A program made the translations under genes and the position numbers. The notes beneath the pieces were generated by a model. The model ran no database searches and had not been told where the DNA came from. It worked only from the letters and a program-made list of their open reading frames with translations. DNA of 64,000 nt from DATFVJ01 sp963727015 (lineage in GTDB: Bacteria > Actinomycetota > Actinomycetes > Streptosporangiales > Streptosporangiaceae). The stretch is taken from the NCBI GenBank assembly GCA_963727015.1, contig CAVSEV010000011.1, forward strand, positions 620,001 through 684,000, written 5' to 3'. Below, in pieces: positions 18,018 to 27,261 of the stretch (the first letter of the stretch is position 1; every line of letters begins with the position of its first letter).

Positions 18018-18779
18018 ATGACGGCTGACGACTGTGGATATCCGCCTGATTCTGCGAGGGCCGATGCGGCTTTGGCCGGTGCCGATCCCAGGATCATCGC
18101 GGTGGCGCCACCGGCGGTTGGTGACATTTTCGGTGACCGCCTGAGCGTCGTGGAACGGTACGTGGCGCTGCTCGGCGGCCCCGGCGTAGATCGTGGACTT
18201 ATCGGCCCGCACGAGATGGATCGGGTATGGGATCGGCACATACTCAACTGCGCGGTCGTAGCCGAGCTTGTACCGAGCCGGTGCAGGCTTGTGGATATCG
18301 GTTCCGGAGCCGGCCTGCCCGGCGTCGTGCTCGCGATGCTCCGGCCCGACGTGTCCGTAGTTCTGGTTGAGTCGATGCTCAGGCGATCGGTGTTCCTTGA
18401 CGAGTGTGTGGCGGATCTCGGGCTCGCGAACGTGGAAGTAATCAGAAGCAGGGCCGAGGACTTGGCGGGTAAGGTTTCTGCTGATGTCGTTACCGCGCGT
18501 GCGGTGGCGCCGCTACGGCGACTTGTGGAATGGGCCGTGGGTGTAGTTAGGCCCGGCGGAACCATTCTCGCGATAAAGGGTGATCGTGCCGCCCAGGAAC
18601 TAAGGGAGGCGCGGAGTGTCTTGCGTGCGCTTGGCGTCCAGCGGGCAGAGATCCTGACCGTCGGCCAGGGTAGGGTCGAACCCGAGACTTTGGTTGTTCG
18701 GATCGTCGCCCGGAACGGGAGCGGGAAAAATGGGGGCGTAGGCATGCGGCCCCGTGGGCGCCGACGGGACCGGCCATGA
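18018..18779 (+). CDS. rsmG: 16S rRNA (guanine527-N7)-methyltransferase RsmG
   Basis: SAM-dependent enzyme (GidB) that methylates G527 of 16S rRNA. The SAM-binding loop LVDIGSGAGLPGVVLAM and the downstream VEVIRSRAEDL and VTARAVAPL motifs are family hallmarks, with WDRHILNCAVV just before the fold. The product has 253 residues, slightly long because of a basic Gly/Arg C-terminal tail. It sits between jag and parA as usual. Confidence 0.95.
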   Translation: MTADDCGYPPDSARADAALAGADPRIIAVAPPAVGDIFGDRLSVVERYVALLGGPGVDRGLIGPHEMDRVWDRHILNCAVVAELVPSRCRLVDIGSGAGLPGVVLAMLRPDVSVVLVESMLRRSVFLDECVADLGLANVEVIRSRAEDLAGKVSADVVTARAVAPLRRLVEWAVGVVRPGGTILAIKGDRAAQELREARSVLRALGVQRAEILTVGQGRVEPETLVVRIVARNGSGKNGGVGMRPRGRRRDRP

Positions 18780-18830
18780 TGGCGCGTCTCTTTTTGGCGA
18801 TCATCCGTGGGGGAGGAGAGGAGCGCGAGG

Positions 18831-19907
18831 ATGGCGGAGGCACCGGGTCTCGGCTGGCCTGAGCGTTCTGCGGGAAATGTTCTTGCGGAGCCTGGTGGGG
18901 GCCTGGGCTGGCCAGTTTCACGTGAAACGAATTCGGAGAATACGGTCATGAGTTTGGATGTTGGTGGCGCCCCTGTGCCGGTGATTGAGGCCCCGGTCGC
19001 GACAACTCCAGACGTGACGAAAATAGCCAAAGGCGCGGATAACTCGCTTAGGCACCGGACCGGTTCCTCGCCTGGCAAGAAGTGGAATCGTTCCGGCATT
19101 GAATGGCCGCGCCCAGCGTCCTGCCGCGTGATCACGATCGCCAATCAGAAAGGCGGCGTGGGTAAGACCACCACGGCCGTCAACCTGGCGGCGGGATTGG
19201 CTCTGCATGGCGCGCGGGTTCTCGTCATTGACCTCGACCCTCAGGGAAACGCGTCGACGGCGCTCAATGTTGATCACCACGCGGGAGTTCCTTCGGTCTA
19301 CAACGTGCTTGTGGACGATCTCCCGCTTACATCCATCGTCCGGCAGGCCGAGGAACTAGGAAGGCTGTATTGTGCGCCCGCCACGATCGACCTTGCGGGC
19401 GCTGAGATCGAACTGGTTCCGATGGTGGCGAGAGAGACAAGACTCTCTCGCGCGCTCGCAGCATACGATCATTCGGATCTCGACTACATCCTGGTCGACT
19501 GCCCGCCGTCACTTGGCCTGTTGACGGTCAACGCACTGGTCGCGGCCGAGGAGGTGCTGATTCCGATCCAGTGCGAGTACTACGCGCTCGAAGGACTGGA
19601 GCAACTGCTCCGCAGCGTCGACCTGGTGCGGGAACACCTCAATGCGAAACTGGCGGTTTCGACCATCCTGCTGACGATGTACGACGCACGCACCCGGCTA
19701 GCCGCGCAGGTGGCCGAGGATGTGCGGGCGCACTTTGGCAATGTCGTTCTCGGAGCGGTGATTCCGCGGAGTGTCCGTGTCTCGGAAGCGCCCAGCTACG
19801 GCCAGTCGGTACTGAGCTATGACCCTGGCTCCAGCGGCGCCCTCGCTTATCTTGAGGCTGCAAGGGAACTGGCCTTGCGGAACCTTCCTTCTGGAGTGGT
19901 CGACTAG
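18831..19907 (+). CDS. parA: Chromosome partitioning ATPase ParA (Soj)
   Basis: Deviant Walker ATPase that moves ParB-parS complexes to segregate the origin. The P-loop KGGVGKTTTAVNLAAGLA, the DLDPQGN motif and the VDCPPSLG Walker B region are present. The N-terminus is extended, as in Streptomyces ParA, and contains VSRET encoded by an in-frame parS site at 18915-18928. The ATG at 18831 has GGAG seven bases upstream. A second well-supported start is the ATG at 18948, with GGAG nine bases upstream, which would leave parS in the leader. parB does not follow directly but comes 1.19 kb later. Confidence 0.95.
   Translation: MAEAPGLGWPERSAGNVLAEPGGGLGWPVSRETNSENTVMSLDVGGAPVPVIEAPVATTPDVTKIAKGADNSLRHRTGSSPGKKWNRSGIEWPRPASCRVITIANQKGGVGKTTTAVNLAAGLALHGARVLVIDLDPQGNASTALNVDHHAGVPSVYNVLVDDLPLTSIVRQAEELGRLYCAPATIDLAGAEIELVPMVARETRLSRALAAYDHSDLDYILVDCPPSLGLLTVNALVAAEEVLIPIQCEYYALEGLEQLLRSVDLVREHLNAKLAVSTILLTMYDARTRLAAQVAEDVRAHFGNVVLGAVIPRSVRVSEAPSYGQSVLSYDPGSSGALAYLEAARELALRNLPSGVVD
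18915..18928. promoter_or_regulatory. parS site inside the parA 5' region
   Basis: GTTTCACGTGAAAC is the exact bacterial parS palindrome bound by ParB. Read in the parA frame it gives VSRET, a feature also known in Streptomyces ParA N-termini. Confidence 0.95.
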
Positions 19908-21094
19908 CCGGGGCTTTGTCGCGTAGACGTCGGTGGATGCGAACGGTGATCCAGGCCGCGATCGGCAAGGCTCTGCTTGTTCTTCGAGGAGCCGACAACG
20001 GAGCTATCGGCTCCTCGAAGGCGGTGCCGTCCACGACCCCGGTCGCCGCCTGCGCGCCGATCCGCGCCGCCGAGGATGCGCGGTAGATGCGTGATCCTAT
20101 TGACGTTCAGTGGTCACACACTTGATCTTCGGTGGTCATACGCGGCGATGGAACGCTTGACGATGCGGCCGGACCTGCGCTCAGGTAACCAGCCGAGCCC
20201 GGGCGGCATGTCGCCGGCGGGGTCCAGGTAGGTCACCGGGTCCACCAGGCTGCAGCTGGCCACGCACGCGGCACCGACGCGATCCCGGCGGGCTTCATCC
20301 CGGCACGGCGACCCAGGCTGGGTGGTATCTGAGGCTTATGTCGCTGAAATGTGGAATGGCGATCGATGATCGGGCCGGGCGGAGCAGGCCGTGCCTGGGC
20401 CACGGCTCACCGCTGAGCGGCCGGGAGCCAGCGCCGACCGAGAACCGGCGCCGGGAAAAGATCCCGGCCGGGCGCGGCCGGAGGGCTACCCGCGGTCCGG
20501 TCGTCCGTGCGCATTCGGGCTGGCCGCGGCGGGCCGCTCGCAGCGGTGGGCGTCGGGGCGCGGCCAGGTGGGTGGCCAGACCGGCCCGCCCCCATCTGGC
20601 GCTGCAGCAAACCACGGGCGCCGCCGGCCGGGCGCTCTCGGGAAGCCAATATCGCTGAAACGCTCGTCGGCTCCCAATGAAGGTGGCCAACTCTTACGCG
20701 CGCCGGTCCGGGCAGCCGTACTGCCCTGGGCAGCATCGCGCGGCTCTGGGCGGGCCGCCGTACCGTTCCGGCAGCTATCGCGCCGCTCTGGGCAGCCCAC
20801 CCGGACGCTGAGCGCGAGGCAGTTTCGCGACGTGCCATTATGGCGTCCTGGCCGTCTCAGGCGTTCCTGACTCCGGCGCGGGATCTAGCTTTGCCCGGAT
20901 GGGGCCTGCGTCCTGACTTGCCGGGCGCGGGCACGGTGATCGAGGCGCTGGCCAGCGGGTGCCGGGCGGGACATCCCCTATGACCCGCGCCGTGGCGCGC
21001 GTAGCGCGGTATTTGCGCCCGTCAACGGATAGCGTGTTGTCGTGCTCCGGCAGGGGCGCGGCACGGACGAGACTGCGGTGATCGAGGAGTTCCT
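19908..21094. other. 1.19-kb gene-free insert between parA and parB
   Basis: parA and parB are normally adjacent. Here 1187 bp separate them without a recognisable gene on either strand. The first part is a repeat shared with the ino1 downstream region (19931-20038). Further on, TCGCTGAAA recurs in similar context near 20340 and 20652. A minus-strand stretch near 20085-20225 gives short peptides that might be decayed transposase but cannot be assigned. The last 80 bp should hold the parB promoter. Confidence 0.6.
19931..20038 (+). repeat. Structured repeat copy A, downstream of parA
   Basis: About 105 bp that align at roughly 75-80% with the minus strand of 40123-40222. Shared blocks include CGGTGATCCAGGC, GCGATCGGCAAGGC and GCTTGTTCT. 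It begins 24 bp after the parA stop. A perfect 14-bp stem (19983-19996 with 20008-20021, 11-nt loop) lies within it. In copy B the corresponding stem keeps its pairing through a change from A-T to C-G. It may be a 3'-UTR RNA element or a small mobile element. Confidence 0.65.
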
Positions 21095-22099
21095 TTGGCT
21101 CAGCAGAAGCGAGGTCTTGGCAGGGGCCTTGGCGCCCTCATCCCGGCGGGTCCTGGCTCGTCGCCGACGGGGCGGTCGGCGCCCATTGATCTGGGGCAGG
21201 ATCACGACGGGAGCGGCGCTGAGGTAGCGGGCGCCTATTTTGAGGAAATCCCCGTCGGCGCGGTAACGCCCAATCCGCGCCAGCCGAGGCAGAACTTCGA
21301 CGAGGAGACGCTCGCGGAACTTGCGCAGTCCGTGAGCGAGGTGGGCCTGCTCCAGCCCATCGTGGTCCGCAAAGTAATGCCCGGTCACTATGAGCTGGTC
21401 ATGGGAGAGCGGCGCTGGCGCGCCGCGCAGCAGGCCGGGCTCGAACGGGTTCCTGCGATCGTCCGGGACACGGCCCAGAACGACCTGCTCCGAGACGCAC
21501 TCATCGAAAATCTTCACCGCGAGCAGTTGAATCCGCTCGAGGAGGCGGCCGCTTACCAACAGCTTCTCGACGACTTCGGCGCTACCCACGAGGAGCTTGC
21601 GCGGCGAGTGGGCAAGTCGCGGCCCCATATCTCGAATACGATCCGGCTACTCAATTTGCCGCCGACCGTCCAGAAGCGGGTCGCGGCGGGAGTGCTTAGC
21701 GCCGGTCATGCCCGCGCCCTGCTCACGGTGGAGATCCCATACGAGCAGGAGCGGCTCGCCCACCGCATCGTCGCCGAGGGTCTCTCCGTACGCGCTGTGG
21801 AAGAGATAGTCGCAGTGGGTGATACGGGTGCAAAACCCGAGGGGCGGCCAATGACGAAGAAGCCCGTTGCGCCCGGCCTGCGGGAACTCTCTGATCGGCT
21901 GTCAGACCTGTTCGACACGCGCGTAAAGGTCGAACTCGGCAGGCGAAAGGGGAAGATCGTAGTCGAGTTCGCCTCGCTCGACGACCTCGAGCGGATCGTG
22001 ACGGCGATGTCGGCTGAATCCGGCGCGACGCGGGCACATGGCGAACTCCCGGCGTCTGCGGCCGCACTCGGAGGAACCAACCTCCCGGACGGGACTTGA
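21095..22099 (+). CDS. parB: Chromosome partitioning protein ParB
   Basis: CTP-dependent clamp that loads at parS and spreads on the origin region. In order: N-terminal KRGLGRGLGALIP motif; the ParB/Srx CTPase core with NPRQPRQNFDEE and ELVMGERRWRAAQQAG (box II GERRWRA); the helix-turn-helix region ARRVGKSRPHISNTIRLL; and a C-terminal dimerisation segment ending before residue 320. The start is TTG at 21095 with GAGGAG five bases upstream. A parS site lies 86 bp after the stop. Confidence 0.96.
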   Translation: MAQQKRGLGRGLGALIPAGPGSSPTGRSAPIDLGQDHDGSGAEVAGAYFEEIPVGAVTPNPRQPRQNFDEETLAELAQSVSEVGLLQPIVVRKVMPGHYELVMGERRWRAAQQAGLERVPAIVRDTAQNDLLRDALIENLHREQLNPLEEAAAYQQLLDDFGATHEELARRVGKSRPHISNTIRLLNLPPTVQKRVAAGVLSAGHARALLTVEIPYEQERLAHRIVAEGLSVRAVEEIVAVGDTGAKPEGRPMTKKPVAPGLRELSDRLSDLFDTRVKVELGRRKGKIVVEFASLDDLERIVTAMSAESGATRAHGELPASAAALGGTNLPDGT

Positions 22100-22516
22100 T
22101 TGCCTGCTGATCCGGGCTGCGTGAGCTGGCCTGAGTGTGTGTGAGCTGCCCAGATTCGCGGGTCAGCCGACGCGGGCGGACGCGGTTTCACGTGAAACCA
22201 GCACCGTGGTAGACAGCTCCAGGCCCAGGTGCCGATGTCACATCCACGGCGGTCGGACAGTCGTATCCTCATGGCCGTCGTTTCCCCGTGAATAGAATTG
22301 CACGCCAGTGATACCGCTGTCGGCCCCTTCCAGCATCGGTCTCACGGCCGGCGGCGGAAGAAGGCGTTCCTCATCATTGCCAGGGGCCTTCGCCAAGTGC
22401 ATCGCAGTGGCGCCCGTGTGCGCGGTGACGCCCGTACCTGTGGGCGGCCGGCGGGCTGGCTGGTGGCGCGTCACAGCCACCACGGGGGTGCCCGCGGGCG
22501 GACAGGCTGGGTCCGG
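22100..22516. other. Convergent parB / aldolase spacer with parS
   Basis: This 417-bp spacer lies between convergent parB and the aldolase gene. The exact parS palindrome at 22185-22198 is its one clear element. An 81-codon minus-strand frame (22238-22483) has moderately G/C-rich wobble positions but no similarity or ribosome binding site I can support. Confidence 0.6.
22185..22198. promoter_or_regulatory. parS site after parB
   Basis: GTTTCACGTGAAAC, an exact match to the parS consensus and identical to the site in the parA 5' region 3.3 kb away. Confidence 0.95.
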
Positions 22517-23542
22517 TCAGATGCAGACGGCCCGGATCGCGGCGGCGAAAGCGTCCACGTCGGCTTCCGTGGTGTCGAAGGACGTCATCCAGCGCACTGT
22601 CATTGCGCCCGAGTCCCAGATGTGGAAGACCCAGTCCCGCTGCAGTTCTTCGATGCGCCGTGGGTGCAGGGAAGCGAAAACCGCATTCGATTCCACCGGC
22701 TGCCGGATATCGACACCCGGAGTATCCCGCACCCCCTGGGCGAGTCGCTGCGCCATGGCGTTGGCGTGCCGTGCGCTGCGTAGCCACAAATCGCCGTCGA
22801 GCAAGGCCAGGAATTGAGCCGCGATGAACCGCATCTTCGAGGCCAGCTGCAACTGCTGCTTGCGCAGGTAAGGCGCGCCGATGCAGAACTCGGGCCGCCT
22901 GACAATGACCGCCTCCGCGCCCACCGCGCCGTTCTTGGTACCCCCGAAGCTCAGCACATCGGCGTGCTCCGCCAGTTCGCCGAGGCCGCGGCCGAGATAC
23001 GCCGCGGCGTTGGCAAGCCGCGCGCCATCAAGGTAAACGGAGAGGCCGTTGGACCGGCAGAACGCGCCGAGTGTGCCGAGTTCCTCCATCGTGTAGCACG
23101 TGCCCAACTCCGTGACCTGGGAGATCGCAATGGCGCATGGCTGGACCCTGTGCTGATCGCCACGCCCGCCGAGCCGCCGCGAGACAAGGTCAGGGGTGAG
23201 CTTTCCGTCCGCCGTGGCGACGGTGAGCAGTTTGCAGCCGAGGATTCGTTCGGCCGCTCCGCATTCGTCTACGTTCAAATGCGCGGTCTCCGGGCAGATG
23301 ATTGCCTCATAGCGGCGCACCAGCAGGCTGATACCGAGGATGTTCGCGGCGGTCCCATTGAAAACGAAGAAAGCGCGCGCGCCGTCACCGAACAGCGCGC
23401 GTAGTTTCTCGTCCGCGCGCACCGTCCACTGGTCCGTACCGTACGCGGGCGCAAAGCCAGGGCTGGCGGCCGACATCGCTGCAAGCACCGCTGGGTGCGC
23501 GCCCGCATGGTTGTCGCTGCCGAAGTCATGAGATATGATCAC
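22517..23542 (-). CDS. Low-specificity L-threonine aldolase
   Basis: PLP-dependent fold-type I lyase that cleaves threonine or allo-threonine to glycine and acetaldehyde. Family features: the N-terminal SDNHAGAHPAVLAAM, the Gly-rich NGTAANILGI cofactor region, SVYLDGARLANAAAYLG, and the Schiff-base Lys in SFGGTKNGAVGAE. The product has 341 residues, the usual length. It starts with GTG and is convergent with parB. The same gene follows parB in Streptomyces-type origin regions. Confidence 0.88.
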   Translation of the reverse strand: MIISHDFGSDNHAGAHPAVLAAMSAASPGFAPAYGTDQWTVRADEKLRALFGDGARAFFVFNGTAANILGISLLVRRYEAIICPETAHLNVDECGAAERILGCKLLTVATADGKLTPDLVSRRLGGRGDQHRVQPCAIAISQVTELGTCYTMEELGTLGAFCRSNGLSVYLDGARLANAAAYLGRGLGELAEHADVLSFGGTKNGAVGAEAVIVRRPEFCIGAPYLRKQQLQLASKMRFIAAQFLALLDGDLWLRSARHANAMAQRLAQGVRDTPGVDIRQPVESNAVFASLHPRRIEELQRDWVFHIWDSGAMTVRWMTSFDTTEADVDAFAAAIRAVCI

Positions 23543-23602
23543 CCGCCGAGCCTACCGACGGCTACGTCCCAGTGATCTGTGACAGGAGCCTTCCTTGCCG
23601 CG

Positions 23603-24556
23603 CTAGCTGCCGCGCTGCACCGCCTGGACGAGCAGATCGTGGCAGATGGTGCCGAAACCATGGCCGGCTGCCGCGAGCGCCATCGGAAGTGTGCTCGTTT
23701 CTGTCATTCCAGGCGCGACATTCACCTCGAGGAAGAATACGGTGCCCGCCTCGTCCACGATGAGATCTGTGCGGGAGATGTCGCGCAAGCCGAGCGAGGT
23801 ATGTGCGGTAACGGCCGTATCCGCAGCCGCCTTGGCCGCTGCCGCGGAGATCCGTGCGGGCGTGTAGAACTCGGTGCGTCCCGCGGTGTACCTGGCCGCG
23901 TAATCGTAAACGCCCCCATCGGGCACGATCTCGACCGCAGGCAGGGCCTGCGGCCCGTCGCCGAGATCGATGACGCCAACTGCCACCTCGGTGCCGGTGA
24001 CATAGCGTTCGATGAGCGCGGTGTCGCCATAGGCGAAGCAGCCCACCATTGCCGCGGGAAGGTCTTCCGCGGTCCGCACCGGCCCCGCGCCGAGTGCGGA
24101 GCCACCACGTGATGGCTTGACGAACAACGGCAGCCCGAGCCGCGCCACGATGCGATCGAGGACGGCTGCCGCGCCGAGGTCGTGGAACGTCTCCTTGGGC
24201 AGGGTGATAGCCTCCGGCGTCCTCAGGCCGGCCGCGATGGCCAGCGTCTTCGCGACTGGTTTGTCGAAAGCGAACCGGCACGCGCTGGCCGTGGCCCCGA
24301 CAAAGGGCACGTCAAGCAGGCCGAGTACGGCACGGACGGCACCGTCTTCGCCTGAGACGCCGTGAATTGCGGGAAACACCGCATCCGGCGGGTCGGCCAT
24401 GATGGCGGGAATCAGCGCGGAGTCAGCGTCGACGGTGATCGCGTCCACGCCGTTCTCGCGCAGCGCATCGCAGACCCGGTGCCCGGATCGCAGGGAAACG
24501 TCGCGTTCAGGTGACAAGCCGCCGGCGAGCACGAGGACGTGGCCTAGGTCGGTCAT
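23603..24556 (-). CDS. D-alanine--D-alanine ligase family protein
   Basis: ATP-grasp enzyme resembling Ddl, which makes D-Ala-D-Ala for peptidoglycan. Visible: the N-terminal LAGGLSPERDVSLRSG loop, VFPAIHGVSGEDGAVRAVLG, the ATP-grasp lid KPSRGGSALGAG, and the metal-binding FFLEVNVAPGMT. The start is ATG at 24556 with GGAAGGA seven bases upstream. At 317 residues it is shorter than the housekeeping Ddl of most actinomycetes. It lies away from murF/murC, so it may be a paralogue whose dipeptide product is not certain. Confidence 0.85.
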   Translation of the reverse strand: MTDLGHVLVLAGGLSPERDVSLRSGHRVCDALRENGVDAITVDADSALIPAIMADPPDAVFPAIHGVSGEDGAVRAVLGLLDVPFVGATASACRFAFDKPVAKTLAIAAGLRTPEAITLPKETFHDLGAAAVLDRIVARLGLPLFVKPSRGGSALGAGPVRTAEDLPAAMVGCFAYGDTALIERYVTGTEVAVGVIDLGDGPQALPAVEIVPDGGVYDYAARYTAGRTEFYTPARISAAAAKAAADTAVTAHTSLGLRDISRTDLIVDEAGTVFFLEVNVAPGMTETSTLPMALAAAGHGFGTICHDLLVQAVQRGS

Positions 24557-24628
24557 TGCGAGTCCTTCCATGGCGGCGAGCCGCCCGCGGTGCCCGGCGG
24601 CCTACGCCGCCGGCGATAGTGGCGCGGA

Positions 24629-25939
24629 TCAGGGGACCTCGGGGCCGGGCGTATCCACCCCAACGGTCCCGTGTATACCGCCCGAGCCGAATGTGTCGCG
24701 GAGATCTATCTCCGCCTCGATGACGCCGGCGAGCCTGCGGACGCCCTCCCTGATCCGGTCCGGTTCGGGCAAGCAGTATGACAGCCGCATGTGCTGTGCC
24801 CCCTGACCGTCGGCGTAGAAGCCCGTACCAGGAACGTAGGCGACCCGGGAAGACACCGCACGCGGCAGCATCGCCTTCGCGTCCAAGCCTTCCGGAAGGC
24901 GCATCCAGACGTAGAAGCCGCCTCCCGGGCGCGTCCACTGGCATCCGGCCGGCATCAAGCCCTTCAGTGAGTCGATCATCGCGTCCCTGCGCTGCTGGTA
25001 CAGCTCACGGAAGATCTTGACTTGCTCGCGCCACGGTTGCGTGCAGAGGTACTCGCGGACCAGCAACTGTGCGAGGTTTGACTGGCAAAGCACGGCGGAC
25101 TCGGCCGCGAGCACAAGCTTGTCCCGCACGGCGGGCGGCGCGACCGCCCAGCCGACCCGCACCCCAGACGCGAACGTCTTCGAGAAGCTGCCGAGGTAGA
25201 CGACCCCGTCCGGATCGTCGGCGCGCAGTGCGCGCAATGGCTCGCCCTCGAACCCAAGCAGCCCGTATGGGTTGTCCTCGATGACGAGGAGCCCGGCCGC
25301 ACTGCAGATGTCGAGGATGCGGTGGCGGCGATCAGCGGCCAGCGTTACCCCGGCCGGATTGTGGAAGTTCGGCACCGTGTAGAGGAACTTGGCGCGCCGG
25401 CCCGCGGCACTGAGCCTTGCTATCGCGCTGTCGAGCGCCTCGGGAATGAGCCCGCTGGAGTCCATCGGCACATGCAGTACCTCCGCTTGATACGCAGCGA
25501 AGGCGCCGAGTGCACCGACATAGGAAGGCGCCTCGGCGAGCACCACGTCACCCGGATCGATGAAGATGCGCGTGATCAGGTCGAGCGCCTGCTGAGAGCC
25601 GACGGTGACGACCACGTCGTCGGGATGCGCGTGCACCCCCTCAAGCGCCATGACCTCGCAGATCTTCTCCCGCAGGCCAGGATCTCCGTGCGCCGGGCAG
25701 TATTGAAGCGCGACCGAGCCATGGTCGGCGATGAGCTGGCCAGCCATGCCCCCGATGACGTCGAGCGGCAGCGCGGCCACATTTGGCGATCCACCAGCGA
25801 AGGAGACGATCTCCGGACGTGCGGCTACCGCAAACAATGCGCGGATCTCTGAGGCGATCATGCTGCGAGCCCGGGCCGCGTATCGGTCGATATAAGGATC
25901 GATCCGTGATCCATGAGATTGCTGTGGATCCGTCCGCAC
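24629..25939 (-). CDS. PLP-dependent aminotransferase (2-aminoadipate/MocR-like fold)
   Basis: Fold-type I aminotransferase of the class I/II group. The core has FAGGSPNVAALPLDV, YCPAHGDPGLREKICEVM, VTVGSQQALDLITR, TVPNFHNPAGVTL and the PLP Lys in LGSFSKTFASGVRVGW. No helix-turn-helix domain precedes it, so it is an enzyme rather than a MocR regulator. The GTG at 25939 has GGAGGAG six bases upstream and gives 436 residues; the longer frame to 26056 is rejected. The true amino donor cannot be told from sequence. It is divergent from the GNAT gene. Confidence 0.88.
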   Translation of the reverse strand: MRTDPQQSHGSRIDPYIDRYAARARSMIASEIRALFAVAARPEIVSFAGGSPNVAALPLDVIGGMAGQLIADHGSVALQYCPAHGDPGLREKICEVMALEGVHAHPDDVVVTVGSQQALDLITRIFIDPGDVVLAEAPSYVGALGAFAAYQAEVLHVPMDSSGLIPEALDSAIARLSAAGRRAKFLYTVPNFHNPAGVTLAADRRHRILDICSAAGLLVIEDNPYGLLGFEGEPLRALRADDPDGVVYLGSFSKTFASGVRVGWAVAPPAVRDKLVLAAESAVLCQSNLAQLLVREYLCTQPWREQVKIFRELYQQRRDAMIDSLKGLMPAGCQWTRPGGGFYVWMRLPEGLDAKAMLPRAVSSRVAYVPGTGFYADGQGAQHMRLSYCLPEPDRIREGVRRLAGVIEAEIDLRDTFGSGGIHGTVGVDTPGPEVP

Positions 25940-26185
25940 GGCGTTCTCCTCCGGCTCGTAACTTTCCCGGCGCCCATTCCGCAGCCGCCCGTGGGCGCGC
26001 ACCGAGGTCTCCGAGCCTACGTGGCAGGAAAGACTGGGCCCGCCGATTTTCCGCATCAGCTACGATGCCAGCACGGGGCTTTCCAGCCGGGCATCGTCCT
26101 TTGCGCGGGCCACTCGCCTACGGCCGGAAGCCACAGCCAGCCAAAACAAGACGCCAGCCAGGCCATCAGCCACCGGGGGATCAGC

Positions 26186-26803
26186 GTGTCCCGCCGTCTC
26201 GCAAGCATCACGTTGGACAATCTGGACGACCTGCCGCGCAGGTGCCGAAAATGTGTGTTCTGGGAGCTTGACCCGGTGAGCCGGGCTCGTGCGGAGGAGA
26301 CCGGCGGCCCGGAGCTCGAGAAGGAGTCCTGGATCTCCTCGACCCTGCTCGAATGGGGAGGCTGCGGGAAGATCGTTTACGTCGATGGCGTGCCCGCGGG
26401 TTATGTGCTTTACGCGCCGCCAATGTACGTGCCGCGGTCGGTGGCCTTTCCGACCAGCCCGGTAAGTGCCGATGCCGTCCTGCTCGTGACAGCCCACGTG
26501 CTGGACGAGTTCGCGGGCGGCGGCCTCGGCCGGGTACTCGTGCAGACAGTCGCGAAGGACCTGACCAGGCGCGGCGTCAAGGCGATCGAGGCGTTCGGCG
26601 ATCTGAAGTGGGAGCGGCCCGCCTGTCTGCTGCCAGCTGACTACCTGCTCGCGGTCGGATTCAAAACGGTCCGGCCGCACCCGCGTTATCCGCGGCTGCG
26701 GCTGGAGCTGAAAACCGCATTGTCCTGGCGGGAGGACGTAGAGGTCGCCCTCGAGCGACTGCTCAGGACAATGACCCCGGAGCGGGCCTTGCGTCCTGTC
26801 TGA
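26186..26803 (+). CDS. GNAT family N-acetyltransferase
   Basis: Acetyl-CoA-dependent acyltransferase of unknown substrate. The CoA-binding region follows LLVTAHVLDEFAGGGLGRVLVQ. The N-terminus contains a CRKCVFWELDP motif typical of a conserved actinobacterial subgroup. The GTG at 26186 is chosen because GGGGGA lies six bases upstream and the domain begins right after; the frame extending back to 25913 overlaps the divergent gene. The product has 205 residues. It is convergent with trxA. Confidence 0.85.
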   Translation: MSRRLASITLDNLDDLPRRCRKCVFWELDPVSRARAEETGGPELEKESWISSTLLEWGGCGKIVYVDGVPAGYVLYAPPMYVPRSVAFPTSPVSADAVLLVTAHVLDEFAGGGLGRVLVQTVAKDLTRRGVKAIEAFGDLKWERPACLLPADYLLAVGFKTVRPHPRYPRLRLELKTALSWREDVEVALERLLRTMTPERALRPV

Positions 26804-26841
26804 CAGCGAGGCATGCCTGATCGCGAGGCGCGGGCCAATGC

Positions 26842-27168
26842 CTAGGCGATGTAGTCGGAAAGCTCGCGCAGCAGTGCAGCCTTCGGCTTGGCGCCGACGA
26901 TCTGCTTGACCACCTCGCCACCGGAGAACACCCCGAGCGTCGGAATGGCCAGAATCCCGTATCGCTGGGCCACCTCCGGGTTCTCGTCGATGTTGAGCTT
27001 GACGATATCGATCTTGTCGCCGTGCTCTTGCGCGATCTCTTCGAGTACCGGGGCGACCATGCGGCACGGCCCGCACCACTCGGCCCAGTAGTCGACGACC
27101 ACGGGCTTGTCGCACTTGAGAACGTCAACGTCGAAACTTGCGTCCGTGACAATCCTGGTAGCGCCCAC
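26842..27168 (-). CDS. trxA: Thioredoxin
   Basis: Small dithiol reductase (108 residues) kept reduced by TrxB. The active site is WAEWCGPCRM, and the cis-Pro motif AIPTLGVF is conserved. The GTG start has AAGGAG about nine bases upstream. It lies 93 bp downstream of trxB on the same strand, probably in one operon. Confidence 0.97.
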   Translation of the reverse strand: MGATRIVTDASFDVDVLKCDKPVVVDYWAEWCGPCRMVAPVLEEIAQEHGDKIDIVKLNIDENPEVAQRYGILAIPTLGVFSGGEVVKQIVGAKPKAALLRELSDYIA

Positions 27169-27261
27169 TTTTGTTCTTCTCCTTTTCCATGTCCTGACTG
27201 CTTGTGTACTCTGCCTCTGTACCTCACGACGCCTTGCGTCGCGGCCTGCAATCGTCTGAGC

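Noticed and set aside
17885..19144. 419-codon minus-strand frame over jag, rsmG and parA
   Set aside because: It crosses three well-supported genes and its product is Ser/Arg/Pro-rich without domains.
20085..20225. Transposase remnant in the parA-parB spacer
   Set aside because: Short peptides on the minus strand look protein-like, but no catalytic motif or terminal inverted repeats can be identified, so no insertion sequence is called.
22238..22483. 81-codon minus-strand frame beside parS
   Set aside because: No ribosome binding site, no recognisable product; the spacer between convergent genes can produce it by chance.
26060..27115. 351-codon minus-strand frame over GNAT and trxA
   Set aside because: It overlaps trxA in another frame and the GNAT gene antisense; composition is Arg-rich with no recognisable domain.
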